Notes: generated by a model from the letters alone, not told the origin. A stretch of 64,000 nt of DNA from Glandiceps talaboti (GCF_964340395.1 NC_135553.1:17937001-18001000), one strand, 5' to 3'. Shown: positions 28,708-42,966, numbered from the stretch's first letter. Program-made: numbers and translations.

Positions 28708-29950
28708 CTACATTTTTCCGGGAGGTGGCCCACCGTAGTTACTATATGGAGGCGGTTGGCCATACGGCGACGCTTGGGACGGTTCTCCATACCCGGGTCC
28801 ACCGGGTGCATACCCCGGTCCATTTGGTGCATATCCCGGTCCACTGGGAGAATAATTTGAATAGCTGCAATATAAAAGAGGAAAACACACATTAGTCAAA
28901 CTATCTTGGTTTTAAATGTATCATTTTAAAACCAGAACTAGTACCCTTATCGAATATTCTGTGTTCGACTGTAATCTGAGATGGTTGTGTCAATCATTCA
29001 GTTATAGCTGACGAAAAGAAGAACGCGTTAAACGTGAATGTTTTGTACAATGGTACTTGACGGTATACCATAGATACATGTCCCTTTTCTTTCCTCATTT
29101 ATTACAGATTTATTACGTTATGGTGAGTTTCTTTCATTTATAGCAAACCCCAAAAATTATTTTAAAGGCCTTTGCATTGACAAGTGATCCTCATTGCTTT
29201 AATAACCAATACCTAACGTTGGCCACCCTTTATTAGGCAAGGAGACATGTGAATCAATTTGAGATCCTTAGGTTGAAAGGTAAAGCTTTTGAAAAAATTG
29301 AGTTGGCTTCTCACCACCACCTCGAGGAAAGAAAGTACACATCAGGATGGATAAAATATATAGTTTAGTAGTACAAGTTATTGGAAGTCTCTCGCCACTC
29401 AGTCCCTCCAACCCCCGGCCCCTACAGCTGGACATTTTAAAGTAAAACATTCAAATTCTTCAAAATAGTCGATGTTATAAAATCTTTATTACCCAGCTTG
29501 TGCTTGCTGTCCATCTGGGCCCAGTCCAGGAGGAAAATCTCCTTCACCGACACCTGCTGCGGCAGGTGGTCCGGGATATTGGCCATACGCCGGTGGTGGC
29601 GCACTACCGTATCCGCCTGAATATGGCGCACCGGACGGCGCACCTCCGTATTGGGTTGCCATGGTTCCAGTGGTTGTAATCACAGTAGGTCCTTGCGATT
29701 GTTGTTGTTGTTGTTGTTGTTGTTGTGTTATACCCAGAGCTTGTGCATGAGTCTGGTTCGGGGTCATCGACCTTTTAATCAACAGGCCCCCTATGACAAT
29801 AGCGGCAATTCCACAAAAACCCAGTAAGCAACCATAATAGAAAAATGACGACAATGATGCGACCAAAAAAATCCCAGCTACTAGCATGATGAGGCCAACC
29901 ACCATTACAATGCCGCCTTTGATGCGATATGCCTTGGTTTCCTCATCCAT
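28708..29950 (-). CDS. two-TM PPxY-tail protein, paralogue A
   Basis: Family not recognised. Coding exons 29950-29493 and 28864-28708 join in phase 2 to give 204 aa. An acceptor just before the ATG (TTGCAG, then GGTTGG) implies a 5' non-coding exon. Residues about 12-32 and 35-58 form two hydrophobic helices separated by SSFFYYG, with both ends on the same side. Then come a Q9 tract, the box GPTVITTTG shared with the paralogues, PPPAYGQYPG (a PPxY WW-binding motif) and, in the last exon, repeated GPGYAP and QPPPYSNYG. A membrane adaptor that recruits WW-domain proteins such as Nedd4-type ligases would fit, but this is inference. The donor GTAATAAAG carries an in-frame stop, so an unspliced message ends at AQAG. 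It is closest to paralogue B. Confidence 0.75.
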
Positions 29951-32900
29951 TTTGTGTCCTCTTCCAACCCTGCAATTTGAAAAAAAAAAAGCTCGATAAA
30001 TGTGAACTATTATTTTTTAATGAAAAATTCAATCTTGCAAGTAGATAGCTAGCATACAGCATTGTGAATTTGCCTACTGTTTAGGGATTACCGCATCTTT
30101 TGATGCAGTATGACGCAGCCTCATTTGCATAGTTTAAATGCCAATATTTACATATATTGATAAAATCACTAAGCAGTCATTTCATAAAATATGGCTACAT
30201 ATGTATCCCCTCCATTTTAAAAAAATAAATAAATAAATATGAATTTCATGGACACATTAGGCTTGTAACATGAATTGTAATTTCGGATACGATCTGCTCT
30301 CGATCGATCTGAGGCAGATTAAGGATAAAAGTAGTATAAATATAAAATTCACTTTCATTTAAAAATAAGAAATACGTGTGTACAAAGGGGATACTAAAAT
30401 GTCCGCATGCTACATACCACACACGCATAAGCGATGTCAGTCATAACAATTGAAGCGACTTGAAAGTGGTCCACGCCCAAAACTTAACTGCTTCGGGTAT
30501 TGTCAATATTGTAAAGGTGTACGTGAACAGTTATATCAGGCTCTCTACTTTTTAAATTGCATTTAGTCTTTAACTTATGGTTACACTTATTCATAATATC
30601 TTTCCCAGGTTCAGCTATTTTTTCATTTTTGTTTATGGACCAAAAACATTTTACGTAAAGTACATTTTTTTGTCATCTAGACAACATCACATTAGCAAAC
30701 TATTGACCGATCAAGTGTATTGCTATTGATCTAAAAGTGTGTCATAATATATAAATTACTATTTTTTTGGTATCCATATTCAAATTCTTTTCTTCTAAAT
30801 CATTGAAGATGAAACAAGAACAGTTACAGGAATTTTTAGATTATTTTGTGATAACTATATTGTACAACATAATAAAACGGGTGGCTTTGGATGAAATGAT
30901 GTTGAAGAGAAACACTTTCCTGGTAGGAAGTCAGGGATCAATTTCCGAATATCGTCTAGAAATGGTAGAATGTATGTATTTGTATGAAATATGATATGGA
31001 AGTAAGCTACATGTTTTTATTATTGAATGAATATTTGGTGTTTGTCGAATGATTAGACTGTTTGTGCTTGTTAGGGCGCTCTTATAGTTAGGCCGAGAAA
31101 ATCAAATATGGTGTTACACAGGACCTTGTACCTTATATACCTTCTGAAGTAGGATCAGTAGTTGGAGGGGGGGGGGGATAATATGAAATCTGTGTTGGGG
31201 GAGATCCATGTCATTTTCCATATCTAATTCTCAAACTGCATACAGAATTTAATATCAGCAACGACAAACCATCATAGCTGTTTTAAACTTAATTTTATAA
31301 ATATTTCTGATTTTCCAACTCAACTTTCATGTCCATAACAAATCAGTCAGCTACTACTGTTTTAGTCGCATATCACGTGAGTGTAATTATAATATTTCAT
31401 GAGATTGTTTAGTTGTTATTACTAGGTATTCTTGTCAGTGATTGGAGGTAGGCCGAATCGGATGAACTCTCCATTAAATTAAATAGATGATGATGCTATG
31501 TCCACGGAATTACATTCATTTGTGACACTGAATGTTACATATAAGTCAATTAGTCGTTTCATGTTTGGGGGGAATTTAAAGAGAGCGAGCTGCTGACGTG
31601 CAGTCAACACAAATTACATGACAGCTGTCTTTCTTTCTCTCTTGCTCTTTGTATTTCGACATTCTTTAGTTCGGGATACATAATAGGTTGCTATATTTAT
31701 TTTGTATTCAACACCCCAAGACGAAGCAAACATATTCACACACGTTCATTAGTCATCGTGAAACGCACGGATATTTTTTACTTGTGTATGTATCCGAGTT
31801 AGATTTCGTAACATGTTGTTGTCACTGATTCGGATAGCCGCGGGCTCTTAGCGAATGAGAAATGTCGAGGATAACCCACAAGCGGTACTGTCATCGGCAT
31901 ACCGCAAACGTACCACCTCTGTTAATGTTTACCCAGTACATGACCCAAGATGTCCTGAATCGAACCGGACGCTGTCGGCCTTTTTGACATTTACAACTCG
32001 TCACATGATCCATACACACTGGATACTTTCAACCCAAAACTTGAAATGTTACTACTTCAATACCAGTCAAACTCAGGATGTTAATTAAATTAATATGGTG
32101 TTAAAACATTGGACATATATGATATAATGTAGTAATATAAGTTAGTGATACACCACCAAAACCGTGTTCTTCTGAGGTTATGTATACGTAGTGAACGGTT
32201 CCAGTATTAAACTGAAAAAAACAAAGTTCTCAAATAAATTATACAAAAATTTAACTCACCTGTATCTAATTAAAACAGGAGCCCAATCACCTTGTGATAT
32301 TATATGGACTATAATTTTACACTAACAGAAGTTCGAGGCAGGCCCAGTGGGGCACTTGCCCACTACTTCGAGTCCGACGTAAGTTATTTCTCGTTGTGTG
32401 TTAACAACTTATGGCGTAGACGTGAAAAAAAGAGAAAGGGTCGCCAGGTCACATGACGCTCGGTTGATCATGAAAAGAGGCGAATAGAACCACCATTGTA
32501 AATTGACAGAGACGCCGTGTCGCTTAGTTACCTAGAAACTGAGCCCACGAAATAACTTGCTCAGCGCATGCGTTCAATATGGTTTCTCTGGCAAAGCAAA
32601 TGACCGACCGAACTGTAACACGAAGAGGAGTATGTTTGTTAGTAGTTTCCCCAAGACGTAAATTGGGAACAAGGAGACAAAATTGAAGATTAAAAAAACA
32701 ACAAAAGACCTTCAATATTGTAAATTACGTATTATTATAAGAGGTAATAAAATTAGGCAAATAGTATATTTTCTTTTCTTTGTTTTTCAACTCCAATATT
32801 TTAAAATCCCAGTTATAAGCTTAACAATAGATAAATCTGTCAAACCAGTCAAATTATTGCCGTAATCAGTCGAAAAAATTTGAGAGTCCTGTACTCGTGG

Positions 32901-35233
32901 TTTGATATACTGTACAGTAGACAATGTTGTGTTTTCTTGCTAAAAGTTTATTCGTAAAAGCGTATTCCTTTCTGTGTGTCCTATATCTAGGACAAAGAGT
33001 CACACAGTCACATTTAAAAGTATACGTAGCATGGTTTTATCATTCTTTGTATACTGGATATTACATCTTCCCTGAAAATCACCAATCAGATTGAAAATTG
33101 ATGTTTCGGTCAGTTAGTCCAATGGTTGTTTGATTCGACATTTCATTACCTTTTTACCATGATCATTTTCAGAACTGTGTTGCTATAAACGTGTTTCTTT
33201 CAGACCACAATTATTTTCTTTAGGTTTTGATAATATTTGGTATAATCCAAGACCAATATAGTTTTGACCTAATCAATTTACATAGGTCAGGGGTCAGGAG
33301 TCTAACCAATTTTCCTGGCAAAAACTAAGAGACAAAACGCTTAGGGTAACCCTATTTGGCATGTTCTCAGCCCCCTGCTTGAATAACTTAAGTTATGAAA
33401 AATGCTCTGTTCGTGAACAAGAGTTGTCGCCGCTGCAGACTGTAGATGCCATCGACAATGCAGACACTTGCTTATATCTTGACAGAGAGAGGCACTGTTT
33501 TGGCGGCGCATTTTTTTTTTTTGTTGCTGAAAATTTGGGTCGGTTGGGTAATGAGAAACAGGAGAGAAAAATATGGTCACCCTTAGACAGTTCCTGATAT
33601 AATTATAGTTCAAAATAGACATTCGGAGCAAGGGCTCAGACGTTTTTACAAGACGCCTAAGCTAGGCTAGGCGTACGATTACGTCATTACATACAACGTC
33701 CCAACTTCTTATAGTCCCACGCAGAACAATATTGGAGACACGTGTGATAAAACATAATTTATTATAATCTCGTATTTACAGTCATCATCAGTAAATATTA
33801 TCAGATGGAGTGAAAATAATGTAGAGCGAAAGACGCTGTTTCTCAAAAATATGGATGTTGAGTTTCATATCATGTTGCAATTCCTTATAGTTGTATGATT
33901 AAGTGGAGAGGTTAAACCAGTAGAATTTTCCACATTAGCCTTTTATGTTACAGCAGATTTCAAAATACCGTTCATCTTCTCTGTTAGATACAACCACACA
34001 GAAATCAATAAGAAACTCCATCTGCTACAGCAAATTTGAATGAATAGTTTCTTGCAACATTTTGTCTAAACGATATAATGAACTGGTGTGCCACCATGCT
34101 GTAGACATCATATGCAGGCGTCAAAACATTGGCGCCTACGTGTCTACATGTACGTCTTGTTGCAGTGTTTATTTCAAATGCTGCAATACATTGATGTCAT
34201 GCTATTGCTGTGCCATGTCTTATTGATTTATGTGTGGTTGTATAAAACAGAGAAGTTAAATGGTATTTTGAAATCCGCTGTAAGTCCGTACCAACATGGT
34301 TTTTTTTGTATATAACGTGAAAAAGGTGAACTACTAGCCGGCCACATCAGTGCACTGACGAGGTATAATCGATGATGAAATCAGAAGAGAGAAAAATGTA
34401 CAAGAAATTTCAAGAAGTAAAAGAGACAAAATCAGAAACACAATTACGAACAAGGTTAAACATTTAAATATACTTAAAAACACCAGTTTGGAAACAAACT
34501 TGTGGAGGTCATGATACGAAGTCCCTAATTTCCCACAGGAAGCAAGAAATGACTGCATGGATGACCATCTGGAGATCTGTGACGTCGTTTCAAGATATCG
34601 ATCAGGCAAACATAATTTTATTCTGTGATGTGTTTCATTGAATCATGGGAGTTGTGGTATCATACTTTTGATAAACATGAGTCAAGCTATGTTTGAAACA
34701 ATTGCGTCAAGTTGTCACCTAAAATAATAAAGTTTTGGTTATTAAAGTGGCTATATGGATGAGGATTTGGAATTTACAATAACAAACATTTTACGTATTT
34801 ATCAGTCTTTTGCAATGTGTTGAGTAAAGAACACAGACTATGTTTGTTTCACATTAAATTTCAATTAGGAAGCCATGATAACATTGTTTTATAAATTAAA
34901 ATCCAAATCTTCATCCATACGGTCACTTTAAGACCCTTGGTGGGTCCCCCAGCTTAGATGTAACCGTGTATTTCACTCCAGGGTCGAATGCTGCAACTGC
35001 AAATATATATCTCAGTCCTTTGGATTTGAGCATGGCTCAAGTCTGGATTTCGAAAAATTGTTTGTTTGTTGGATAAACGACAACTGGAAAATACAGGCTG
35101 AAGGCACGACTTTGGATAATCCGTACTAATTTCTTTGGCGTTTTATTGAAATTGGACATTCACCGCTTCTGTTGTCTTGATTGTCGGCTATGACTACAAT
35201 CTGTGATTTTTGGATGATTGCAAAAGTTTTTTA
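29951..35233. other. upstream region of paralogue A and spacer to B
   Basis: 30760-32640 matches 38320-39870 upstream of paralogue B in pieces, so it is part of the same gene duplication. Within 32430-32640 the match is best (CCAGGTCACATGACGCT, CAGCGCATGCGTTCA), a plausible promoter or 5' exon. 33000-34700 shows nothing I can name. Confidence 0.5.
34742..34931. mobile_element. MITE-like element, relative of 1666-2322 without the nested insert
   Basis: TTAAAGTGGCTATATGGATG at the left and CATCCATACGGTCACTTTAA at the right are inverted repeats. The inner AGGAAGCCATGATAACATTG also occurs in the 1.7-2.0 kb element. Confidence 0.6.
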
Positions 35234-36684
35234 TTACATTTTTCCGGGGGGAGCACCGTAATTACTATAGGGAGGCGGTTGGCCATATGGCGATGGTTCT
35301 CCAAAACCCGGTCCACTGGGCGTATACCCTGGATTTGAATAACTATACCTGTAGAAGAAAAAAAAGACAAATGTCATGTGTTTATTTGTTATACAATCTA
35401 CAGCCACACTCTTGGAAATCTTTTGTTAAAGAATATATATATATATATGCTATTTCAAGGCATTTGAAATTGTGTTACTGAGGTGTACACTACTGTACTG
35501 CATGTACTGTGTTGTGTTGTGTTGTGTTGTGTTGTGTTGTGTTGTGCTGTGTAGTGTAGTGTAGTGTAGTGTTGTTGTTGTTGTTGTTGTTGTGTTGTTG
35601 TTGTTGTTGTTGTTGTTGTGCTGTGCTGTGCTGTGCTGTGTTGTGTTGTGATGTGATGTACTACACCGTACTGCACTGTACTGGACTGTTACAGTAGTGT
35701 AGTGTACTGTACTGTACTGTCTGTGCTGTACTGCACTGTACTGTACTGTTACAGTAGTGTACTGTTGCAGAAGTGTACTGTACTATACTGTCTATGTTGT
35801 ACTGTACTGTACTGTACTGTACTGTACTGTAATGTAATGTAATGTAATGTAATGTAATGTGCTGTGCTGTACTGTATTACACTGTATTGCACTGTATTGC
35901 ACTGTGTTGTACTGTATTTACTGGATTGGTAATCTATCTAAAAACAGCTAATGTTAGTAGTTTTTAAGTGTATTTATTTTCTCTGTCATTCATTGCGTAA
36001 GGATCATTTATCGCAATTTGGATATTTTCACACATTCTGACTTCCTGGTTTATTTGGTCATCCTTTCTGAAAGAGTAATTTTTTCAGAAGTTCACACAAC
36101 AAGAATATCGGAGAAAACACCTAATATAAGGCATGACCAATTTATGATTTTAAGAATTCGTTCCAATAATTTGGCGGGAACTTTGTAAACGGTAAGTTAG
36201 CATCATACATAGTTGATAACATAAAAAAATCTTATTACCCAGCTTGTCCTTGTTGTCCAGCTGGGCCCAATCCAGGAGGAAAATCTCCTTCACCGACACC
36301 TCCTGCTGCGGCTGGTGGTCCGGGATACTGACCGTATGCCGGTGGTGGCGCACCAGCATCACCGTACGCCCCTGAATATGGCGCACCGCCGTATTGAGGT
36401 CCCATAACTCCAGTGGTTGTAATCACAGTAGGGCCTTGCGATTGTTGTTGTTGATGTCGTGTTGTATCTAGAGCTTCCACTCGAGACGGGTCTAGAGTGA
36501 AAGACTTTTTAATGAGTGCACCCCCTATGACGATAGACACAATTCCACAGATAATCAACATAGCACCGTACCATATAACTGCTATCAATACTGCTACCAA
36601 AGCAATACCAGCGGCTAGCATTATAAGACCGACTATTATCATAATGATGCCCCTGGTGCGATATGCTACGCTTTCTTCGCTCAT
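35234..36684 (-). CDS. two-TM PPxY-tail protein, paralogue B
   Basis: Coding exons 36684-36239 and 35348-35234, phase 2, 186 aa. The start MSEESVAYRTRG follows a TTTGCAG acceptor, so upstream in-frame codons are intronic or UTR. Two helices at about 12-33 and 36-58 (IIMIIVGLIMLAAGIALVAV, MLIICGIVSIVIGGALI) precede QQQSQGPTVITTTG, GAPPPAYGQYPGPPAAAGG and GEGDFPPGLGP, almost identical to paralogue A. The last exon ends PYGQPPPYSNYGAPPGKM. The donor is GTAATAAG, again with an in-frame TAA if unspliced. The stop codon overlaps an AATAAA at 35235-35230. Between the exons lies the 35.5-35.9 kb low-complexity tract's neighbour. Function is not known. Confidence 0.75.
35500..35925. repeat. low-complexity TGTTG/TACTG/TAATG tract in the paralogue B intron
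   Basis: About 425 bases of slipped five-base and three-base units (GTGTT, GTACT, TGTAA) with GTTGTT runs. Confidence 0.85.
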
Positions 36685-37526
36685 TTTGATTCCCCTTCCA
36701 AGTTCCAACCCTGCAAAGGAAAAAAAAAGTCGATTTTTATCAACTTCAACATCATCAAAAATTTCCGGTACGGTGAATGACAGCCTATCTATAATTTCAA
36801 GATTTTGATACTGCTCACATGTTACCCACGTTTCTTTGTATACACCGATGTCACTGACTCCAGCACTAATTGACATCAGAAATGCGTTAATAGACCTTTC
36901 TAAAATTTGCCAGGGTGGCGCTCTACTTCCTGTCTGTGTGTACCTTGGGGGTATACATGGTATAGGTTACTTGGTTACTAGTAATCATTGAGCACTGCTG
37001 CTTTCCTCAATGTCTGAACAATACAAAAAAACATCTCTAATTTACACTTCTATATAATACCATAGACAGTGGAGGGGCACTGTCTATTATAATACCAAGG
37101 GACAAAGCTATGAGGTGACGATACCCCCAATTTGAGAGTGGGTGATGTATTCTAAATTCCCTGTTTGGAATCTGGAATGGCCTATTTTTATACAAAAGGG
37201 ACACCCAGCCACACAAGCGATATCATAAAAGCGGACAAAACCCAAAACTTAATTCTTTGGGGTATCAGCATACCACATGCAATAAGCCAAGGTTGGACGC
37301 GTTCGAGAAAAAAAAAGTGTATTTATACCCTTGTCGTTGTCGACAACCACGTCTAGATCTTCGTCTTTCAAGCTGCCGTTCTCGAAGTATTATGAGTCAA
37401 AATGTTCAGAGTAGCCCTTACTCTTTCCGACTTATCATAAATTATGCTCGTTTAGGTATTTTATATGACTCCCCAACCCCAATGTTTTTCTTTATGCAGG
37501 TAAATATCGACTCGAAGTGACATGGG

Positions 37527-37914
37527 CCCTTAGTGATATGGACCCAAAAATAATTGTTTTACCCGACCCCCACCTAGCTTTTTACTGCCGACCCTAAACT
37601 TTTTTTTACGCATTTGAGAAAAAAGTAATAAAAACGCAAAAATTGTGTGAAGTCTCACGAGAAATAGCGGATGAGGAAACTGCCATCAACTTAAAAAGAC
37701 GCTCTAAAACTGTTCTTCCAATCTGTAATGGCTATACATCTGATATAATAGGAAGAAATGGACAACACAGAAACCATTTGGAAAACAACGGAAAACCTGA
37801 ACTAGACACACACAGAAAAAAAAATATAATAAAATAATATAAAAAATATGCCTATCCCACCTATTCTAAAATTGAGAGTGATCGGAACCACACAATTTGT
37901 TTTCATTTGGCCTT
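37527..37914. mobile_element. MITE family G, copy 3 (inverted)
   Basis: Reverse complement of the 4244-4623 element: TTACCCGACCCCCACCTAG near the left, CCGACCCTAAAC, GGAACCACACAATTTG at the right. Confidence 0.55.
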
Positions 37915-40845
37915 AGCAGGCTCAGTATTTTGTCTGCATTGTTTACTGTTATTTCTAGTCAGTGTAGATTAACATATGGACAACATCTACACACACATGT
38001 GTTTCATTACTATTACTCATAAACATGCGTGGTATGAGATATTTTATTGGAGTTATTCCTACATATTAAGTGTATGACGAAGTAGTCATATTTAACATTA
38101 GACCAATATGGTTGTCTGAGAGACCGATCATCAATTTATAATTACCTGTACATTCGGAAAGGTACAAAGTGTACAAGTAGGTCAAAGTCACCTTTGACCT
38201 TAGACTATACTGTCACGCTTGAAATTATGCATAGTCATTATATGGGATTTAATCATTATGTTAATTTCGTTGTAGCGACTTTCTACTGTGTACTTCATCA
38301 AATAATTTTTTTTTCAAATTAATGGAAAATGAAATAATTACAGTTTACAGAAATATTTATGTAGATTATGTTGTTATAATCATCGTACTGAATAGGGGTC
38401 TCTTATTTGACAGACGTTGTTGTCTCGGGAGTGTTGTTGAAACACATAGTTCGGACAGTACTGGAAGTTGGAGATCGATTCTCCGTCATCGTCTAGAAAT
38501 GGTAAAAGGTGTGCCTCTGTGCGACAAGTCAACAAGTCAGTAAGCTGTGCATTTTATTGTTGAGTGGATATGACTATTTGATCAGACTGTCCAGTTAAAT
38601 CGTCCAAAATAAATATAATGTCTGATTACATACCTTTCAAAATGGGTAGGATCGGTGTCATACCTTTTTTATTGGGAGATGTGGTTCGTACGTCGTTTGC
38701 CAGCTATAATTTTGTGTTTGTCCTTTCACACTTTTTGACCTAGTTTTGTTGTGGAGATTGATTTAAATCAAAACACGGCTGTATATATGGTATTATAATA
38801 TATTCCAATTTTTCATGTCCAAAGAAGTCCATCAATCAATTTTAGTCGTATTTCTCTCTCTACACAGTTGTCGAAATGTAAATATGATATATTTGTACAT
38901 AAAGGTTCAAAGTCACTGTCTTTGAGGTTTGACGGCCAGGAATGCCAGGGTTATGTATATGGGGGAACGGGACTCCGAACATATGGACAAAATTCAACCA
39001 GGTTGTATGGTAGTTGCGTTAGAGACCACCAAATGTATGTGGTTGTTATGTTCAGGTTAACCCAAGTCACTGGCTTGAAGAAGGGATAGGACGGCGGGCC
39101 AATATGACAGGGTTAACCCAAGCCTTGCACTACATACTATACCCGTCAGGCAAACTTGAAAGGTACTTTATGGTAACGTACCTTGGTACACGAATGTCAT
39201 TGTTTACCCAGCACATATCCTGAATCGACCAGGACGCTGTCAGCCTTTTTTCTTATTTGTTGACTCATGGTGATCCATGCACATTAGACACTGACCCAAA
39301 ATACTAGTATGAACCATTGCTACTTCGGTGCTGATAGGACATCATAATTGATTGGATTGATTGATTGAAGAATTATGACAAAGTGTTTATGTTATAGTTT
39401 GTAGATATTATGCTGATCTTACAAAAACTATTCCTTCATCAGCGAGGAGAGACTGTTTTAGTGGCTGAAAATCAAGGTCAAACAAAAATAACAACTCACC
39501 TTATCAAATTAAAACAGGAACTCGATCCCACTGAGATGTTATACGAAAAAACCCACCAACTTAAGTTCCAGGCGGGCCCAGTTGGGCACTTGCCTTATAT
39601 GATCAACGTTATTTCTGCAGTATATGGAAGCGGAGTATGATGTAAACGTACGAATAAAGAAAAAATCACCAGGTCACATGACGCTTGTTTGACCATGAAA
39701 AGGGACGAATGGATCCGCTTTTGTACATTGACAAATCAGAGACGCAGTGTCTCTTGGTTTATGTGACTACCTGAACTCTGTACCCACGAAATATAAAAGT
39801 TATGGGATACGCAGCGCATGCGTTCAGTGGTTACTTTTGGCGATGCAAAGTGACCGACCCAGACCGTCACAAAATGCGATTCGTAAAAAACCTGTACATG
39901 CGTAGTAATGAACAACTCAAATACTGAAGTACCAACACATGCCGTGACATGAATAGCCCTTTATACCAGTCTGTTTATAGCACGTCGCTATAGTAACTGG
40001 CATTGCTTATACCTGACCCAATTCGCTCTAAGGTTATCTTTAAAAGGGACTGTTTGAACACCGTGTACGTCACAGTTCCAATGCCCAAGGTAACAAAACC
40101 TCGGTACATGTATATTGTATTCAAACAAACGAAGCATGAATTGTTGACAATACACGTAGTCTATATAGTTCTGCCCGTCCGGCATTGAAATATTGTAGTA
40201 GTGGGAGGACAATAGCAAAGCACCCACAGAAATCTCCTCATACTTAGATATGTCATTGAATTATTGAGCTTCGGCATACAAAGTCTGTACAATTCAATCT
40301 ATCCGTGTTAAGCAGAGAAAGGTACATGCACGATATAATATAGACATAGACAACGACGATGGTTCACTCGATAAATCAGATTAATTGGCCAACCTATCCA
40401 AAGTGTCCGAAAAATATATACGGTCCCAGACTAGCATTTGGTTGACAAATTTCAGGTGGAAAGGGCGAGACAGGTTTGAGATGACTCATCAAATATTACT
40501 CCTCCATGAACAAAAGTCAATAAAATAATGAAGTTTATTTACAAAAAACAATTAATACAAGTTGTCACTTATATGTACATTCGGGATATTTTATCCAGAG
40601 GGTAGTCTACGAGACCTGTATACTAACTTATGATTAGTTATTGCTGCTGGCTTGAATAACTTGGTCTTGTCTAACAGTCTATCAACTGGGTTTGTTACTC
40701 CGTTGTTGCCACCTTTTCCAACCATAAAACAACAGTACACGAGTCACAAATCTTGTCAGTATGCCCTATCAGGCTAAATCCAATTTTGGCACTTAACTTA
40801 ACCAGAATAATGTGAAGATGATACGTGGTCATCCATTAAATCTGG

Positions 40846-41166
<321 letters not shown>

Positions 41167-41230
41167 TATACTCCGCTCTGCGTGCAGACGTATCGAGCAC
41201 TGTACTACGGACAAATCTTACCACTAACTT

Positions 41231-41231
<1 letters not shown>

Positions 41232-41278
<47 letters not shown>

Positions 41279-41279
41279 C

Positions 41280-41330
<51 letters not shown>
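41232..41330. repeat. second (TA)n(TG)n microsatellite
   Basis: Repeats the TA-then-TG layout on the other side of the foldback. Confidence 0.9.
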
Positions 41331-41621
41331 GTTTGTTTTACAAGTTTTATAAATTTGTATAATTATAAAATGTAATTTATCTCGATTAGCATGATTCATT
41401 TCTGAAACCTTTCGTAATCCTTCGTTAAGAAGATGTGCAATAAAAAAAGTTACTCTCGTTATATGTACACATGCATATTATACACGTCAATTAAGTCTAT
41501 CCGTAAAACTGTCCTGTACGGTTATAGTAGCAAATAGCACTTGAGAAGAGAAGAGAAGAGAATTCGTTGATAACCCTGTGACAAATACAAGAAAATCGGA
41601 ATGTGGTATTTGAATAATTGT

Positions 41622-41932
41622 CTAAAACGCAGCTCCTGCCTTCTCATCTGGAACGTTGATTGTCGGTGGAGGCGCACTATGACCCTGCTGTCCATAAGGA
41701 TCCGCTTGTCCAGAGTATCCGGGTTGTCCAGGCTGGGAATAGTTGTATCTATCAAATAAATATACAATATGTTTGGTTTCCTCCACTTGAAAATCTACAT
41801 GTTTCTCTTACTTTAAATATCCAGTTGTACAAAGGTTTGTTGAATTAATTCATGTATTTATGATTTATCATTATTTATTCATTCACACTTCAGAACAATA
41901 TAGTTTATAGTATTCGGTCAGTCATTCAGTCG

Positions 41933-41990
<58 letters not shown>

Positions 41991-42796
41991 AATAAGTTTA
42001 CATACATACATACATACATAACTACATACATACATACATACATACATACATACATAATTATTAAAATTTACTTTGAAAATACACACTCAATGAATCGTTT
42101 ATGAAGTTCAACGTTAAATGTATATAATGTATGCGTGAGTTTGATCCGATCCGTTGCTAATACCTTTAGTATGTACTTCGACATCTTCATACAATATTTT
42201 GATAAGTTCATATACATCAAAATTATCTTAATTTCATGTATATGAGTGACTGATCAGGGTGAACAATACTAACGAGGACCCCTAACTTACCCTTGGCCTT
42301 GATTTGCTGGTGGAGGGTATTGATCTGGTGGTGGTTGTTGACTTTGACCTGGCGGTGGATATTGACTTTGACCTGGCGGTGGATATTGACTTTGACCTGG
42401 CGGTGGATATTGACTTTGACCTGGGAGTGGATATTGACTTTGACCTGGCGGTGGATATTGACTTTGGCCAGCGGGTGGATATTGACCGTATGCAGGCGGC
42501 GGAGCGCCATATTGGGGCTGTCCACTGTACATGGTTGAACCAGTCGTAGTTACTACAGTAGGACCCGCTGATGGGGCAGCTTGGACGGTCATTACAGTAG
42601 TGCGAGACCTATTTCCAGCACTGCACATCCACACTGAACCAATAATGATAAAGACAACCCCTGTCAAGAGTACGATTGTACCCACGAAGAAGAAGATCCA
42701 CAACACAATTTCCAATATTACGCCCACCACGAACAAGATAATCCCTAAAATGAGAAATATCTGACCCCGTTGACGACGACTGGCCCCGTCATCCAT
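41622..42796 (-). CDS. two-TM PPxY-tail protein, paralogue C
   Basis: Coding exons 42796-42291 and 41748-41622, phase 2, 210 aa. A TTTCAG acceptor 21 bases before the ATG implies a 5' non-coding exon; CCAGG/GTAAGT near 43496 is a candidate donor. The helices are about 12-34 and 37-56 (FLILGIILFVVGVILEIVLW, GTIVLLTGVVFIIIGSVW). The family box is GPTVVTTTG and the WW-type motif APPPAYGQYP. The tail then has about six copies of an eight-residue PPPGQSQY unit from a 24-bp coding repeat. The last exon ends TINVPDEKAGAAF, unlike A and B. The short N-terminus MDDGASRRQRGQ matches paralogue D (RLRQRSQ). Function is not known. Confidence 0.75.
41937..42056. repeat. (GACA)n and (ATAC)n microsatellites in the paralogue C intron
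   Basis: GACA units to 41990, then ATAC units at 42002-42056. Confidence 0.9.
42335..42485 (-). repeat. 24-bp coding minisatellite in paralogue C
   Basis: About six in-frame units encode PPPGQSQY. One unit has L for the second P, and the last has Q/P changes. Confidence 0.85.
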
Positions 42797-42900
42797 CTTT
42801 TTAGAAGGTGATTTCTGAAACGATAAAACATGTTTATAAGGATCAGTTTAAAATCTCTATTTTGGATGCTTGCAAGTGGTTTAGCCACTCAGAAACAAAT

Positions 42901-42966
42901 GGCATCGATGGGGCTCGAACAGCAACGTGCAGATTCCAAGGCGGTCACTCTAACCATTCGCCCACA
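42901..42966 (-). repeat. tRNA-like sequence (probable SINE head)
   Basis: The minus strand reads GTGGGCGAATGGTTAGAGTG (A box TGGTTAGAGTG), and 26 bases on GTTCGAGCCCC, a good B box. The acceptor and T stems do not pair, so it is unlikely to be a working tRNA gene. Confidence 0.45.

Noticed and set aside
36685-36876. upstream extension of paralogue B (MSISAGVSDIGV)
   Set aside because: It crosses a splice acceptor (TCCTTTGCAG) shared with paralogue A, so it is intron or UTR, not coding.
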